Assembly (NCBI RefSeq): GCF_011947265.1
Contig: NZ_JAATHD010000004.1
Coordinates: forward strand, 1 to 64,000
Reading direction: 5' to 3'
Length of the DNA stretch: 64,000 nt
Source of the DNA: Paenibacillus sp. HB172176
GTDB taxonomy: Bacteria; Bacillota; Bacilli; Paenibacillales; Paenibacillaceae
Under the pieces are notes generated by a model. That model ran no database searches, had not been told where the DNA came from, and worked only from the letters and a program-made list of their open reading frames with translations. Positions 27,964-37,164 of this stretch are shown here, piece by piece. Each line of letters starts with the position of its first letter. Position 1 is the first letter of the stretch. The translations under genes and the position numbers were made by a program.

Positions 27964-30678
27964 ATGACTTCAAGTATTCGATTGGCAGTGCCGGAGGAAG
28001 CATGCAGTCGGGTCCGCTTGGGAGCGGAGCTGCTGAGGCGTTCTCTCCTTGATATAGGGCATGTTGTAAATGATATTGGCGGCTTAACGCTGGACAATTA
28101 TCGCAGGGAGGCCAGTCTTAAGCTGGTGCTTGGCAACCGCGGAGAGCATTCCTTCATTCAAGAGCTGGAGCAGAGCGAGGTGCTGCTCTATCATACGAAT
28201 GCGCCGGAAGGAGAAGGCTTCTATCTGGCTTCCCTGCCGGGCAATCTGATTGTGGTTGTCGGGGGCAGCGACACGGGCGTCTTGTACGGCTGTCAGGAGC
28301 TTGCGGGCATGGTGGCCGAGAAAGGCGGTATTCCCGCCGAACTGGCGTACGGGGACGCGCCGGATATGAAGCTTCGCGGCCCGGTCGTGCCGCTTCAGCT
28401 GACGAAGGTCGAGCCGCCGCGGCGAACCTATGAATATCCGATTACGCCAGGACGGTTTCCGTGGTTTTACGATAAGCAACTGTGGCTGGACTATCTGGAT
28501 CGCTTGCTGGAATATCGCTGCAATGTCGTCTATATCTGGTCGGGACATCCGTTCTCCTCGCTCGTCAGGCTGAAGAGCTATCCGGAAGCCATGGAGGTGA
28601 CGGAGGAGGAATTCGCGCTGAACGTGGATACATTCAACTGGCTCGCAGAGGAATGCGACCGTAGAGGCATCTGGCTGGTGTTGAAATTTTATAATATTCA
28701 CATTCCGCTGCCCTTCGCCGAGAAGCATGGGCTGGATCTTCATCAGCCGAAGCCGATGCCGCTGACAAGCGACTATTATATTCAATCGATATCCGCATTC
28801 ATTCGCAGCTTTCCGAATGTCGGTCTCATGGTCTGCCTGGGCGAAGCGCTGCAAGGGGCGTTATACGGGGTCGAATGGTTCAACGAAACGATTCTTGTCG
28901 GCGTGAACGAGGGGCTTAAGGATCTGAAGCCGAAGGAGCTGCCGCCGATTATCGTCCGAGCTCATGCGATTCCATCGGAGAAGGTCATGGAAGCGGCGAT
29001 CCCGAACTATGGCAATCTGTTCACAGAGGCCAAGTATAACGGGGAGTCGCTCACAACCTTCACGCCGCGCGGCAATTGGCAGGACACGCATCAGCATCTC
29101 GGCTCGCTGGGATCCGTTCATCTTTTCAATGTTCATATTCTGGCGAATTTGGAGCCCTTCCGCTTCGGAGCTCCTTCGTTTATTCAGAAATGCGTGCAAG
29201 CGGCGAAATATCGGCTGGGCTGCAACGGCATTCATCTCTATCCGCTGTTCTACTGGGATTGGCCTTACTCGCCGGATGCCGTGACGCCAAGATTGAAGCA
29301 GCTCGATCGGGATTGGATCTGGTTCGCTGCATGGTTCCGCTATGCATGGAAGCCTGATCATCATCCGGCGCTTGAGCGGGAATACTGGACTCAGCAATTC
29401 GCGAAGCGATATGGCAGCCGTGAGGCAGGAGAAGCTATTCTGGATGCCTATGAGGAATCGGGAGAATGCGCTCCGAAGCTGCTGCGCAGATTCGGCATTA
29501 CCGAGGGCAATCGTCAGACGATGAGTCTCGGCATGACGATGAGCCAGCTGACGAATCCCGACCGTTACGGTCCGTGGAAGGAGCTGTGGGAGTCGCAAGC
29601 GCCGCAAGGCGAGCGGTTGGACCAGTACGTTGCGCGCGAAGAGCGCGGGGAGCCGCATATTGGGGAGACGCCTCTGGATATCGCGGACAACGTCGATGCG
29701 CATGCGAGGAATGCGGAACAGGCCATCGAGAGAGCGCGGCCTCATGTGCTGCGAAACGGAGAGGAATTCGAGCGCATCGCGACCGATGTGTTGGCGATTG
29801 CGCTTATGACTCGCGCCTATACGTTCAAAGCGCGGGCGGCTGTTGGGATTCTGACCTACAAGTCGCGAGCTGGACGGGAGTTCCTGAAACATGTGGAGCT
29901 GCTGGAGCAGGCGATCCCGGACTTTGAGCAAAGCTTGTTGAATTACCGCGAGCTGGCGAAGCTGACCGAGGATACGTATCTCTATGCCAACAGCATGCAG
30001 ACGCCGCAGCGGAAGGTGCCGTTCCCGGATGGAGAGAAACACGGCCATTGGCGCGACTGCTTGCCGTATTACGAGCGGGAGTTCGACCATTTCACAGCGC
30101 GGGTAGAGGAGCTGAAACGGGGGCAATTGCCGGCGGTTGCGCAAGGCGAAGCGGCGGGCCCTTATGCGGAGGCCGAATTCGTCCTGCATTCCGCCGATGC
30201 CGAGCAGTATGTGCTGGATAAGCAAAGCAGGGTGTTCTCGGACGGCGATGTGATCGCCTCGCATGTGGCCGAGGAGCTTGCCGGGTTAACGGGCATTCGC
30301 ATCAATCGGGATCAAGCAGCCAAGGAAGGCGTTCAGATTGATATTGAGCTGAAGGAGCCCGCGCGTATTCTGATTGGCTACTTCAATTCCAAAGATTCAG
30401 AATGGCTTCAGGTGCCGAACTTGGAGGAAAATACTCATGCGGATGATCGAGGCGGTTTGGCACCGATTCTTAAAAACGGGCTTAAGGTATTTTTCTATCC
30501 ATCCGTTAATGTCCATGCCTTTCTGTATGAGGCAGGCCGTCATACGCTCGTCTTCGGACGAGGCTCTTACCTCATTGCGGGCGTGATTAAGGCTTCGCAG
30601 CAAATAACGGTGCGCGACCTGGAGGGCTCCAACAGTATGGATACGCTCGATTGGCTGTACGAGAACGGAAAAGCATGA
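27964..30678 (+). CDS. Large cytosolic glycosidase-like protein, family not assigned
   Basis: 904 residues, no signal peptide. The N-terminal 120 residues (LKLVLGNRG, GFYLASLPGNLIVVVGGSDTGVLYGCQELA) look like the small alpha/beta domain found before GH20, GH67 and related barrels. A TIM-barrel region follows (about 150-480: YLDRLLEYRCNVVYIW, RRGIWLVLKFYNIHIP, NVGLMVCLGEALQG with a candidate catalytic Glu, HLYPLFYWDW). Then come a helical region and a C-terminal beta domain (about 730-900). AAAGGAG lies 10 bp before the ATG. It is followed by the GH29 gene after 32 bp. An alpha-glucuronidase- or rhamnogalacturonan-directed role is possible but unproven. Confidence 0.6.
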   Translation: MTSSIRLAVPEEACSRVRLGAELLRRSLLDIGHVVNDIGGLTLDNYRREASLKLVLGNRGEHSFIQELEQSEVLLYHTNAPEGEGFYLASLPGNLIVVVGGSDTGVLYGCQELAGMVAEKGGIPAELAYGDAPDMKLRGPVVPLQLTKVEPPRRTYEYPITPGRFPWFYDKQLWLDYLDRLLEYRCNVVYIWSGHPFSSLVRLKSYPEAMEVTEEEFALNVDTFNWLAEECDRRGIWLVLKFYNIHIPLPFAEKHGLDLHQPKPMPLTSDYYIQSISAFIRSFPNVGLMVCLGEALQGALYGVEWFNETILVGVNEGLKDLKPKELPPIIVRAHAIPSEKVMEAAIPNYGNLFTEAKYNGESLTTFTPRGNWQDTHQHLGSLGSVHLFNVHILANLEPFRFGAPSFIQKCVQAAKYRLGCNGIHLYPLFYWDWPYSPDAVTPRLKQLDRDWIWFAAWFRYAWKPDHHPALEREYWTQQFAKRYGSREAGEAILDAYEESGECAPKLLRRFGITEGNRQTMSLGMTMSQLTNPDRYGPWKELWESQAPQGERLDQYVAREERGEPHIGETPLDIADNVDAHARNAEQAIERARPHVLRNGEEFERIATDVLAIALMTRAYTFKARAAVGILTYKSRAGREFLKHVELLEQAIPDFEQSLLNYRELAKLTEDTYLYANSMQTPQRKVPFPDGEKHGHWRDCLPYYEREFDHFTARVEELKRGQLPAVAQGEAAGPYAEAEFVLHSADAEQYVLDKQSRVFSDGDVIASHVAEELAGLTGIRINRDQAAKEGVQIDIELKEPARILIGYFNSKDSEWLQVPNLEENTHADDRGGLAPILKNGLKVFFYPSVNVHAFLYEAGRHTLVFGRGSYLIAGVIKASQQITVRDLEGSNSMDTLDWLYENGKA

Positions 30679-30710
30679 GGATCTGATTGCGGATAGGAGG
30701 AGGCATAGAG

Positions 30711-32018
30711 ATGAATCAGAAAGGAATGGAACCCGTGGGCGATTCGAAGTGGTTCACGGAAGCGCGGTTCGGCATGTATATCCATTGGGGATTATATTCG
30801 CTTGGCGCTCGTCATGAATGGATGCGGGGGCGCGAATTTCTGAGCAATGAGCAGTATGAAAAGTATTTCAAGCGATTCGATCCGGATCTCTACGATCCCG
30901 AGCTATGGGCGCAGCTCGCCTCGGATGCAGGAATGAAGTATATGGTCGTGACGACGAAGCATCATGAAGGCTTCTGCCTGTGGGATTCGAAGCTGACCGA
31001 TTACAAGGTGACGAACACACCGTACGGCAAGGATCTGCTCCGCCCCATGCTGGACGCCTTCCGGGGCAAGGGCATTCGGGCGGGCTTATATTATTCTTTG
31101 CTGGACTGGCATCATTCGCAGTATACCGTGGATGTGAAGCATCCGCAGCGTTACGACGCAGCGTTCGTGGAGCAGAGCAAGCAGCGGGATTTCTCGAAGT
31201 ATGTGGATTACCTGTTCGGTCAGACGCGAGAGCTGCTCAGCGAATTCGGGGACATCGACGTGCTGTTCTACGATTTCTCTATTGCGGCGGAGGAGGGCTT
31301 CCCCGGCAAGGGCAAGGAAGCGTGGCAGAGCGAGAAGCTCGTGAAGCTGATTCGCGAGCTGCAGCCGCGCATTATGCTGAACGACCGGCTGCAGGTGCCG
31401 GGCGATATTACGACGCCCGAGCAATATCAGCCCCGCGAGTGGATCAAGGTGAACGGGAGGCGGGTCGTATGGGAAGCTTGCCACACCTTCAGCGGATCCT
31501 GGGGCTATTACCGGGACGAGGAATCATGGAAGAGCGTGGACATGCTGCTGCAGATGCTCATCGACACGGTTGCCAAGGGCGGCAATCTGCTGCTGAACGT
31601 CGGCCCTACCGGCCGCGGGGAGTTCGATGAACGAGCTGTTGACCGCCTGAAGGGGATGGGCGGATGGATGCGCCGCCACAGCCGTTCGATCTACGGCTGC
31701 ACGGCTGCGCCGGAAGCATTCGAATGCCCGCCGGATTGCCGATTCACGTACAATCCGGACACTAATCGCTTGTATTTGCATGTATTCGCGTGGCCGTTCA
31801 AACAGTTGCATCTCTCGAACTTCTCCGGACGGGTCGAATATGCGCAACTGCTGAATGACGCTTCGGAAATCCGGATGGTCGAGGGAGAGAAGAAGCTGAC
31901 GATGGAGGCCGGGGCCTTCGATGAGGGCCGCCCGGCGAACACGCTGACGCTGCAACTGCCAGTGAAGAAACCGAACGTGGCGGTTCCGGTTATTGAGCTT
32001 TTCTTGAGAGATCAGTGA
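30711..32018 (+). CDS. Alpha-L-fucosidase family glycoside hydrolase (GH29)
   Basis: 435 residues, no signal peptide. GH29 landmarks: WFTEARFGMYIHWGLYS, MKYMVVTTKHHEGFCLWDS, AGLYYSLLDWH, and DVLFYDF, whose Asp (about D188) stands where the nucleophile is expected; then LLLNVGPTGRGEF. It should remove alpha-L-fucosyl or related alpha-L-galactosyl residues from imported oligosaccharides in the cytosol. AGGAGGAGG lies 8 bp before the ATG. In the same run as the large glycosidase-like gene. Confidence 0.88.
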   Translation: MNQKGMEPVGDSKWFTEARFGMYIHWGLYSLGARHEWMRGREFLSNEQYEKYFKRFDPDLYDPELWAQLASDAGMKYMVVTTKHHEGFCLWDSKLTDYKVTNTPYGKDLLRPMLDAFRGKGIRAGLYYSLLDWHHSQYTVDVKHPQRYDAAFVEQSKQRDFSKYVDYLFGQTRELLSEFGDIDVLFYDFSIAAEEGFPGKGKEAWQSEKLVKLIRELQPRIMLNDRLQVPGDITTPEQYQPREWIKVNGRRVVWEACHTFSGSWGYYRDEESWKSVDMLLQMLIDTVAKGGNLLLNVGPTGRGEFDERAVDRLKGMGGWMRRHSRSIYGCTAAPEAFECPPDCRFTYNPDTNRLYLHVFAWPFKQLHLSNFSGRVEYAQLLNDASEIRMVEGEKKLTMEAGAFDEGRPANTLTLQLPVKKPNVAVPVIELFLRDQ

Positions 32019-32141
32019 ATAGCTACCGTTCCGCTCCGAGTGATGAATGCGCAGCTTACAACGTTGCTTGGCTCTGCAAAGCTGAAGGTCGAGTATCACG
32101 GAAGGACCTCGATCGTAGGCTTGGATGGAGCCAGGCGGAAT

Positions 32142-32330
32142 GCTAACGAAACATGATAACGTTAAGAGCATAAAAAGGCATCATTTTCGAATCTAACGAA
32201 GATTTATCGTCTTATTTCATGGTTTCGGGCTGAAATCATGCTCACTTTGAAGAAATAACGATATCAATCTTCTTTAGCTTCACCAAGGCTGGAGAATTAC
32301 GCGTTTAACGTTATGAATCTTCCTTAACGA
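32142..32330. repeat. 189-bp four-armed dispersed repeat, copy 2
   Basis: Direct arms at 32142-32166 (CTAACGAAACATGATAACGT...) and 32192-32216 (TCTAACGAAGATTTATCG...). Inverted arms at 32255-32278 (...CAATCTTCTTTAGC) and 32305-32330 (TAACGTTATGAATCTTCCTT...). The middle holds a small hairpin (CATG-GTTTC...GAAATCATG). Order, strand and length equal copy 1 at 8577-8765, while the sequence between the arms differs. It occupies nearly all of the gap between the fucosidase and nucleoside hydrolase genes. Confidence 0.7.
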
Positions 32331-32376
32331 TTCTACTAAATGAAGCTAAATGATCCGAATAGAGGAGTTGTTTGGT

Positions 32377-33297
32377 GTGATTATGCCCTTCCAGGTTCCA
32401 GATAACAAGAAGATACGCCTTATCATCAACACCGATGCCGCGAATGAAGCGGATGATCAATACGCGATCGTGCATGCCCTGCTGACGCCAAGGTTCCAAA
32501 TCACGGGCATCATCGCCGCGCATTTCGGCACTCGAACAACGACCACGATGGAGGAATCCTATGCGGAGGCCGGCAAGCTGCTGAAGCTCATGGACATGGA
32601 GGATACGATTCCCCTCTATAGAGGCGCTCACCGCGCGATGGTGGATGAGGAGACTCCCGTTCCGTCCGAAGGAGCGGAGCTTATCATTCGCGAGGCGATG
32701 AAGGAGGATCCGCTGCCATTGTACGTCATATTCCTTGGGCCGCTGACGGATATGGCATCCGCTTACTTAATGGAGCCTCGAATCGCAGATCGGCTGACCG
32801 CAGTTTGGATAGGAGGCGGATCGTATCCGCACGGCGCAGAGGAATTTAACCTCCTTAACGATATCAAGGCCGCCAATACGATAATGAAATCCCTCGTGCC
32901 GCTGTGGCAGGTTCCGAAGAATGTGTATTCCATGATCCGGGTCAGCCTGGCTGAACTCGCGGTTCGGGTCCGTCCTTACGGAGCCATCGGTGAATATCTC
33001 TACGAACAGCTTGCGGCATTCAATCTGCTGCCGAGGCATAGCGCAAGATGGCCGAAGGGCGAGATGTGGATGCTGGGAGATTCCCCGGCGGTATCGCTTC
33101 TTATTGATGATCATGCGTTCGAATACGAATTGCGCCCAGCGCCTCATATTCGCGACGATATGACCTATGAGGAGCGGGAGGGTGGACGCATCATACGGGT
33201 GTATCGATATGTGGATGCCCGGTTCACGCTTGAGGACATGTACGCCAAGCTGGCTTTATTCCATGCCTGTAACGAAGAGAAGGGAGGTGCGTCATGA
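32377..33297 (+). CDS. Nucleoside hydrolase family protein
   Basis: 306 residues. The N-terminal Ca-binding cluster reads NTDAANEADDQYA, a two-residue-longer variant of the DTDxxxDD motif, seen in one branch of the family. LPLYVIFLGPLTDMASAY and LTAVWIGGGSYPHGAEEFNLLND are the family's other landmarks. Family members cleave N-ribosides, but this branch often sits in glycoside clusters, so the substrate may be another glycosylamine or sugar. GAGGAG is 9 bp before GTG 32377; the ATG at 32383 is possible. Its stop overlaps the start of the GH78 gene (ATGA), so the two are coupled. Confidence 0.78.
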   Translation: MIMPFQVPDNKKIRLIINTDAANEADDQYAIVHALLTPRFQITGIIAAHFGTRTTTTMEESYAEAGKLLKLMDMEDTIPLYRGAHRAMVDEETPVPSEGAELIIREAMKEDPLPLYVIFLGPLTDMASAYLMEPRIADRLTAVWIGGGSYPHGAEEFNLLNDIKAANTIMKSLVPLWQVPKNVYSMIRVSLAELAVRVRPYGAIGEYLYEQLAAFNLLPRHSARWPKGEMWMLGDSPAVSLLIDDHAFEYELRPAPHIRDDMTYEEREGGRIIRVYRYVDARFTLEDMYAKLALFHACNEEKGGAS

Positions 33298-36032
33298 CAG
33301 TTCGAGTGGTCGGCTGCAAAACGGAATATGCTGTAAATCCGAGAGGACTGCACACTTTAAAGCCGCGTCTGTGCTGGCGGATGGAAGCGCAAGGGCAAGC
33401 CGTTAAGCAAACCGCTTACCAGATCGCGGTTGCGACCTCCTTGCAGAAGCTGGACAATGGTGAAGCGGATAGGTGGGACAGCGGCAAGGTCGCATCGAGT
33501 CAATCCATACAGATTGTCTATGACGGCAAGCCGCTTGAGCAAGAAGGGGTCTATTATTGGAAGGTTCGCGTTTGGGACGGCGAAGATCAACGATCAGAGT
33601 GGAGCGAGCCCGCATTCTGGACGATCGGCCTACTGTCGCGAACCGCTTGGAAGGGGAAGTGGATTGGCCGCAAGCCCGTTCAGCCTGCGGCTGCATCAGC
33701 GGCAGCACCAGCAACAGACGGACAGAAGCCGGAGCTGGAGAAGCAATTGTCGCCCTCGCCTCATTTGCGCAAGATGTTCGAAATTCGAGGACCCGTCAAG
33801 CGAGCGACGACATACGCGACAGCTCTTGGCGTCTATAAGCTGTGCGTGAATGGAGAGCGACTGGGAGGAGACTGGTTCGCTCCGGGATGGACCGATTATA
33901 ATAGGCGCGCGCAGGTGCAGGCTTATGATATAACCGATGAGCTGAAGACGGGCAGCAATGTGTTCAGCGTTGTTCTCGGAGATGGCTGGTATTCGGGAAC
34001 GGTTGGATTTCTCGGCAATAAGGTGTACGGCGAGAGACCCTTCTTCCTGATGCAGACGAATATCGAATACGAGGATGGCAGCCGCGACAGCGTCGTTACG
34101 GATGGCAGTTGGGTAGTGACAACCGGTCCCCTGCTCTACTCGGATATGATCAAAGGGGAAACCTACGACGCCACCAAGGAATTGACGGGCTGGGACAATG
34201 TGGGTTACGACGATTCCGGCTGGGAGCGGCCGGATGTCCGCCCTGGCTATAACGGCGTGCTGAGCGCGACGCTTGAGCCTCCGATCCGGACGACGGAGAT
34301 TTTGAAGCCAATTAGTATTCGGAAGACGAATCAAGGCACATACATCTATGACATGGGGCAAAACATGGTGGGCTGGACGGAGCTTAAGGTCAGCGGCGCG
34401 CGAGGCATTCGGGTTACGTTAAGCCATACGGAGATGCTGAACTCGGACGGCTCCATGTATCTGGATAACCTGCGCAAGGGCATCCAGCAGGATCATTATA
34501 TTTTGAAAGGCGAAGGGGAGGAGCGTTACGAACCGAGCTTCACCTTCCATGGCTTTCGTTATGTGGAGCTGATCGGTTATCCAGGCGAGGCTGATCTGGG
34601 CACGATTGTCGGCAAGGTCGTCCACTCCGATACGCCGAAGACCGGTCGCATGCGCACCTCGGATGAGAAAGTCAACAAGCTGTACGCTAACATTACTTGG
34701 GGGCAGAGAGGCAACTTCCTGTCGGTTCCGACGGATTGTCCGCAACGCGACGAGCGACTGGGATGGACGGGGGATGCGCAGATCTTTGCTCGCACAGCTT
34801 CCTATAACATGGACGTATCGCGATTTTTCACCAAGTTCTATCAGGATATGCTGGACTGCCAGCAGCCATCGGGAGCTTTCACGGATGTTGCCCCGGACGC
34901 AGGCTGGATTCGGCATAAAATGTGGAATACCAGACTGAATTGGTATGCGCCGGACAATTCAGGCTGGGGGGATGCGGGTGTTGTCATTCCCTGGACCCTG
35001 TATCTGATGTATGGGGATACGAGAATTCTGGAAGCAAATTATGGAGCAATGGAGCGTTGGGTTGAATATTTGCGCTGCACCACGGACAACCTTGTTCGCC
35101 CGGACTATGCCAATTACGGCGACTGGTTGTCCATTGAAGCGGATACGCCCAACGAAGTACTCGCAACCGCGTATTTTGCGTACAGCACGAAGCTGCTTTC
35201 CACTATTGCCGGCGTGCTGGGCAAAATGGAGGATGAGGCGCTTTATTCCGCCTTGTTCGAGGATATTGCGGCGGCCTTCCGAGGCGCATTCATCGACGAG
35301 CAAGGAATCATTCGCGGCCATACCCAAACGGTGTATGTGCTTGCGCTGCAATTCGGCTTATTGACCGAGGATTTACGGCAAAAGGCGGTCGAGCATCTGA
35401 CTGCGGATATTAAGCGGAAGGGCGACCGGCTGTCGACGGGCTTCCTCGGCGTAGGTTATCTGTTGCCTGCGCTTACGGATAACGGTAAGCTGGATGTCGC
35501 TTACCAACTGCTCACGCAAGAGGAATTCCCTTCGTGGCTGTATTCGATCAAGCATGGGGCCACGACGATATGGGAACGCTGGGACGGCTGGACGGAGGAC
35601 AAGGGCTTCCAGACACCGTCCATGAACTCCTTCAACCATTACTCCCTCGGCTCCGTCGGAGAATGGATGTATCGTTACATGGCCGGAATAGAGACGGACG
35701 CTGCCGCATCCGGTTTCCGGCACGCCATTATTCGCCCGCGTCCTGGCGGAACGATAACAGAGGTGGAAGCCTCCTACAATTCATTGTACGGAACGATCTC
35801 CACGCATTGGAAGCTGGAGCAGGACGGCGAGTTCCGCCTTGCTGTCGCGATTCCGCCGAATACGACCGCAACCGTATGGATTCTGAAGGGGAAGGCTACT
35901 ATCAATGGCTTGTCGGCGGGAGATTCTTCTTTGACAGGCTGCACTTCCGTGGGAGAAGAAGATGGCTATTTGAAATTCGAAATTGCTTCGGGTGCTTATG
36001 AGTTTTTAAGTGTGGAGCGTCAAGTTGTGTAG
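33294..36032 (+). CDS. Alpha-L-rhamnosidase (GH78)
   Basis: 912 residues, no signal peptide. Domains in order: Fn3-like N-terminal domain (about 15-110, YQIAVATSLQKL), Bac_rhamnosid_N (about 155-320, YATALGVYKLCVNGERLGGDWFAPGWTDY), concanavalin-like domain (about 330-430), the (alpha/alpha)6 catalytic barrel (about 440-800) with CPQRDERLGWTGDAQIF at about 482-498, and the C-terminal beta domain. It releases rhamnose from oligosaccharides such as rhamnogalacturonan or flavonoid glycosides. The ATGA overlap with the nucleoside hydrolase gene shows an operon. A terminator follows. Confidence 0.93.
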   Translation: MTVRVVGCKTEYAVNPRGLHTLKPRLCWRMEAQGQAVKQTAYQIAVATSLQKLDNGEADRWDSGKVASSQSIQIVYDGKPLEQEGVYYWKVRVWDGEDQRSEWSEPAFWTIGLLSRTAWKGKWIGRKPVQPAAASAAAPATDGQKPELEKQLSPSPHLRKMFEIRGPVKRATTYATALGVYKLCVNGERLGGDWFAPGWTDYNRRAQVQAYDITDELKTGSNVFSVVLGDGWYSGTVGFLGNKVYGERPFFLMQTNIEYEDGSRDSVVTDGSWVVTTGPLLYSDMIKGETYDATKELTGWDNVGYDDSGWERPDVRPGYNGVLSATLEPPIRTTEILKPISIRKTNQGTYIYDMGQNMVGWTELKVSGARGIRVTLSHTEMLNSDGSMYLDNLRKGIQQDHYILKGEGEERYEPSFTFHGFRYVELIGYPGEADLGTIVGKVVHSDTPKTGRMRTSDEKVNKLYANITWGQRGNFLSVPTDCPQRDERLGWTGDAQIFARTASYNMDVSRFFTKFYQDMLDCQQPSGAFTDVAPDAGWIRHKMWNTRLNWYAPDNSGWGDAGVVIPWTLYLMYGDTRILEANYGAMERWVEYLRCTTDNLVRPDYANYGDWLSIEADTPNEVLATAYFAYSTKLLSTIAGVLGKMEDEALYSALFEDIAAAFRGAFIDEQGIIRGHTQTVYVLALQFGLLTEDLRQKAVEHLTADIKRKGDRLSTGFLGVGYLLPALTDNGKLDVAYQLLTQEEFPSWLYSIKHGATTIWERWDGWTEDKGFQTPSMNSFNHYSLGSVGEWMYRYMAGIETDAAASGFRHAIIRPRPGGTITEVEASYNSLYGTISTHWKLEQDGEFRLAVAIPPNTTATVWILKGKATINGLSAGDSSLTGCTSVGEEDGYLKFEIASGAYEFLSVERQVV

Positions 36033-36058
36033 CATTCTAATATAGTTGCATGCAGGAT

Positions 36059-36094
36059 AACCTTCTGGAGGAATATATCTTTCGGGAGGTTTTC
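36059..36094 (+). terminator. Rho-independent terminator
   Basis: AACCTTCTG pairs with CGGGAGGTT (including G-U pairs) and is followed by TTTTC, 27 bp after the rhamnosidase stop codon. Confidence 0.65.
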
Positions 36095-36175
36095 TGCGTG
36101 AGCTGTGAAGAAATGAAACAGGAAATGCGAATTCGAATATAATGCACCAATGGGTTCAATTTCGCAGAAAAATGA

Positions 36176-36708
36176 TATAATAGTAATGTGTTTCATTTAC
36201 GGGAGGATCGAACAGGAATTACGCTTATAGATGATATCGAATTGCATTTTCTGGAGCTTTCCAAGCTAGGAGATAATGCTGTAGCAATGGAGGGCGGCGG
36301 TTTGGTAAATTGGCTGTTGTTCCTGAAGGGTGCGGATAAATCCAAGTGGGAGGCTTGAGTATGAATGAACCTGTATTGAAGAAAGCGATGAATACGCTGG
36401 AGTTCCTCAGTCAGGACGCGGAGGCCCGCCGGTTGTACGAGGATCGTCAGAAGTTTCTGCACGACGAAGCTTCTATGATTGAGGGGGCTCTTGCAGAGGG
36501 GAGAGCTCAAGGGAAAGCCCAAGGAGAAGCTATAGGAGAAGCAAGGGGTGAAGCAAGAGGTGAGGCAAGAGGAATCATTGCAGGTCAGCAACAGAAGGCG
36601 AGAACGATGGCAGCAGAGCTTCTTGCACTCGGTGTGGATCCTGCCGTCATTGCGAAAGCTTCCGGATTGACTGAGGCGGAGGTACTCGCTCGAAAGAATC
36701 AGAACTAA
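36176..36708 (+). pseudogene. Rpn family recombination-promoting nuclease, 5'-truncated and frameshifted
   Basis: One frame from 36176 to 36355 reads as the middle of an Rpn/PD-(D/E)XK transposase-like protein (VFHLREDRTGITLIDDIELHF in part, then GLVNWLLFLKGADKSKWEA). It is cut by TGA at 36356. The next frame, from 36361, continues the same family with MNEPVLKKAMNTLEFLSQDAEARR and a Gly-Glu-Ala-Arg repeat tail, ending at 36708. GAGGCTTGAGTATGAAT needs one extra base to restore the frame, so a one-base deletion is likely. The catalytic N-terminus is missing behind a TGA at 36173. The C-terminal 115 codons remain open and might still be translated. Confidence 0.8.
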
Positions 36709-36723
36709 AAATAAGCATTAACA

Positions 36724-36760
36724 AAGCCAGCCTGTTGTTACGTATAGGCTGGTTTTCTTT
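36724..36760 (+). terminator. Rho-independent terminator
   Basis: AGCCAGCCT pairs with AGGCTGGTT across a 12-nt loop, followed by TTTTC and TTT. It follows the Rpn pseudogene by 17 bp. Confidence 0.75.
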
Positions 36761-36779
36761 ATTCTTATAGCGTATAACA

Positions 36780-36960
36780 TTTCGGGTAGGGGCTTCCGTC
36801 TAGCGCTGGTGACCAGCGTTACAGCCCCATCCCGGGCCGCTTTCTGCACTGCAACGTTGGTGACCAGCGTTACAGGATCGAAAAGCAGCACGGTACAGCG
36901 CATTTGCGCTGCTTACCTCTGACAAAAACACCGTCAGGCTTTTTTCTCATGTCCAGCTTT
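36780..36960 (-). repeat. Second locus of the 51-bp repeat family
   Basis: Two degenerate 51-bp units (CGCTGGTGACCAGCGTTACA and GTTGGTGACCAGCGTTACA) and a flank reading GGATCGAAAAGCAGC...TTTTTTCTCATG parallel the array at 5699-5960. The minus strand again encodes a short MRKKPDG...QRKCAVP head, but here a 2-bp difference breaks the frame. The rest of the gap (36961-37164) shows no gene I can support. Confidence 0.65.
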
Positions 36961-37164
36961 CGTTTGAATCTGAAGAGGCCTATTGTGTGCGGCTTTTTAG
37001 GTGCTTCATTAAAGTGATACATTCGTAAATTATGGTAAATGTGAGTCATGTTCTTTAATTTCAGGCATCCCACCTTAAATCCTTGGTCTATCCCCCCATC
37101 GCGGACTCCTGTAAAATAGGAATAGTATCTTCATTTCGCAATACGAAACGGGGTCTTCGATGCG

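Noticed and set aside
28861..30264. 467-codon minus-strand frame inside the large glycosidase-like gene
   Set aside because: Arg/Leu-rich shadow of a well-supported plus-strand gene with a good ribosome site and operon context.
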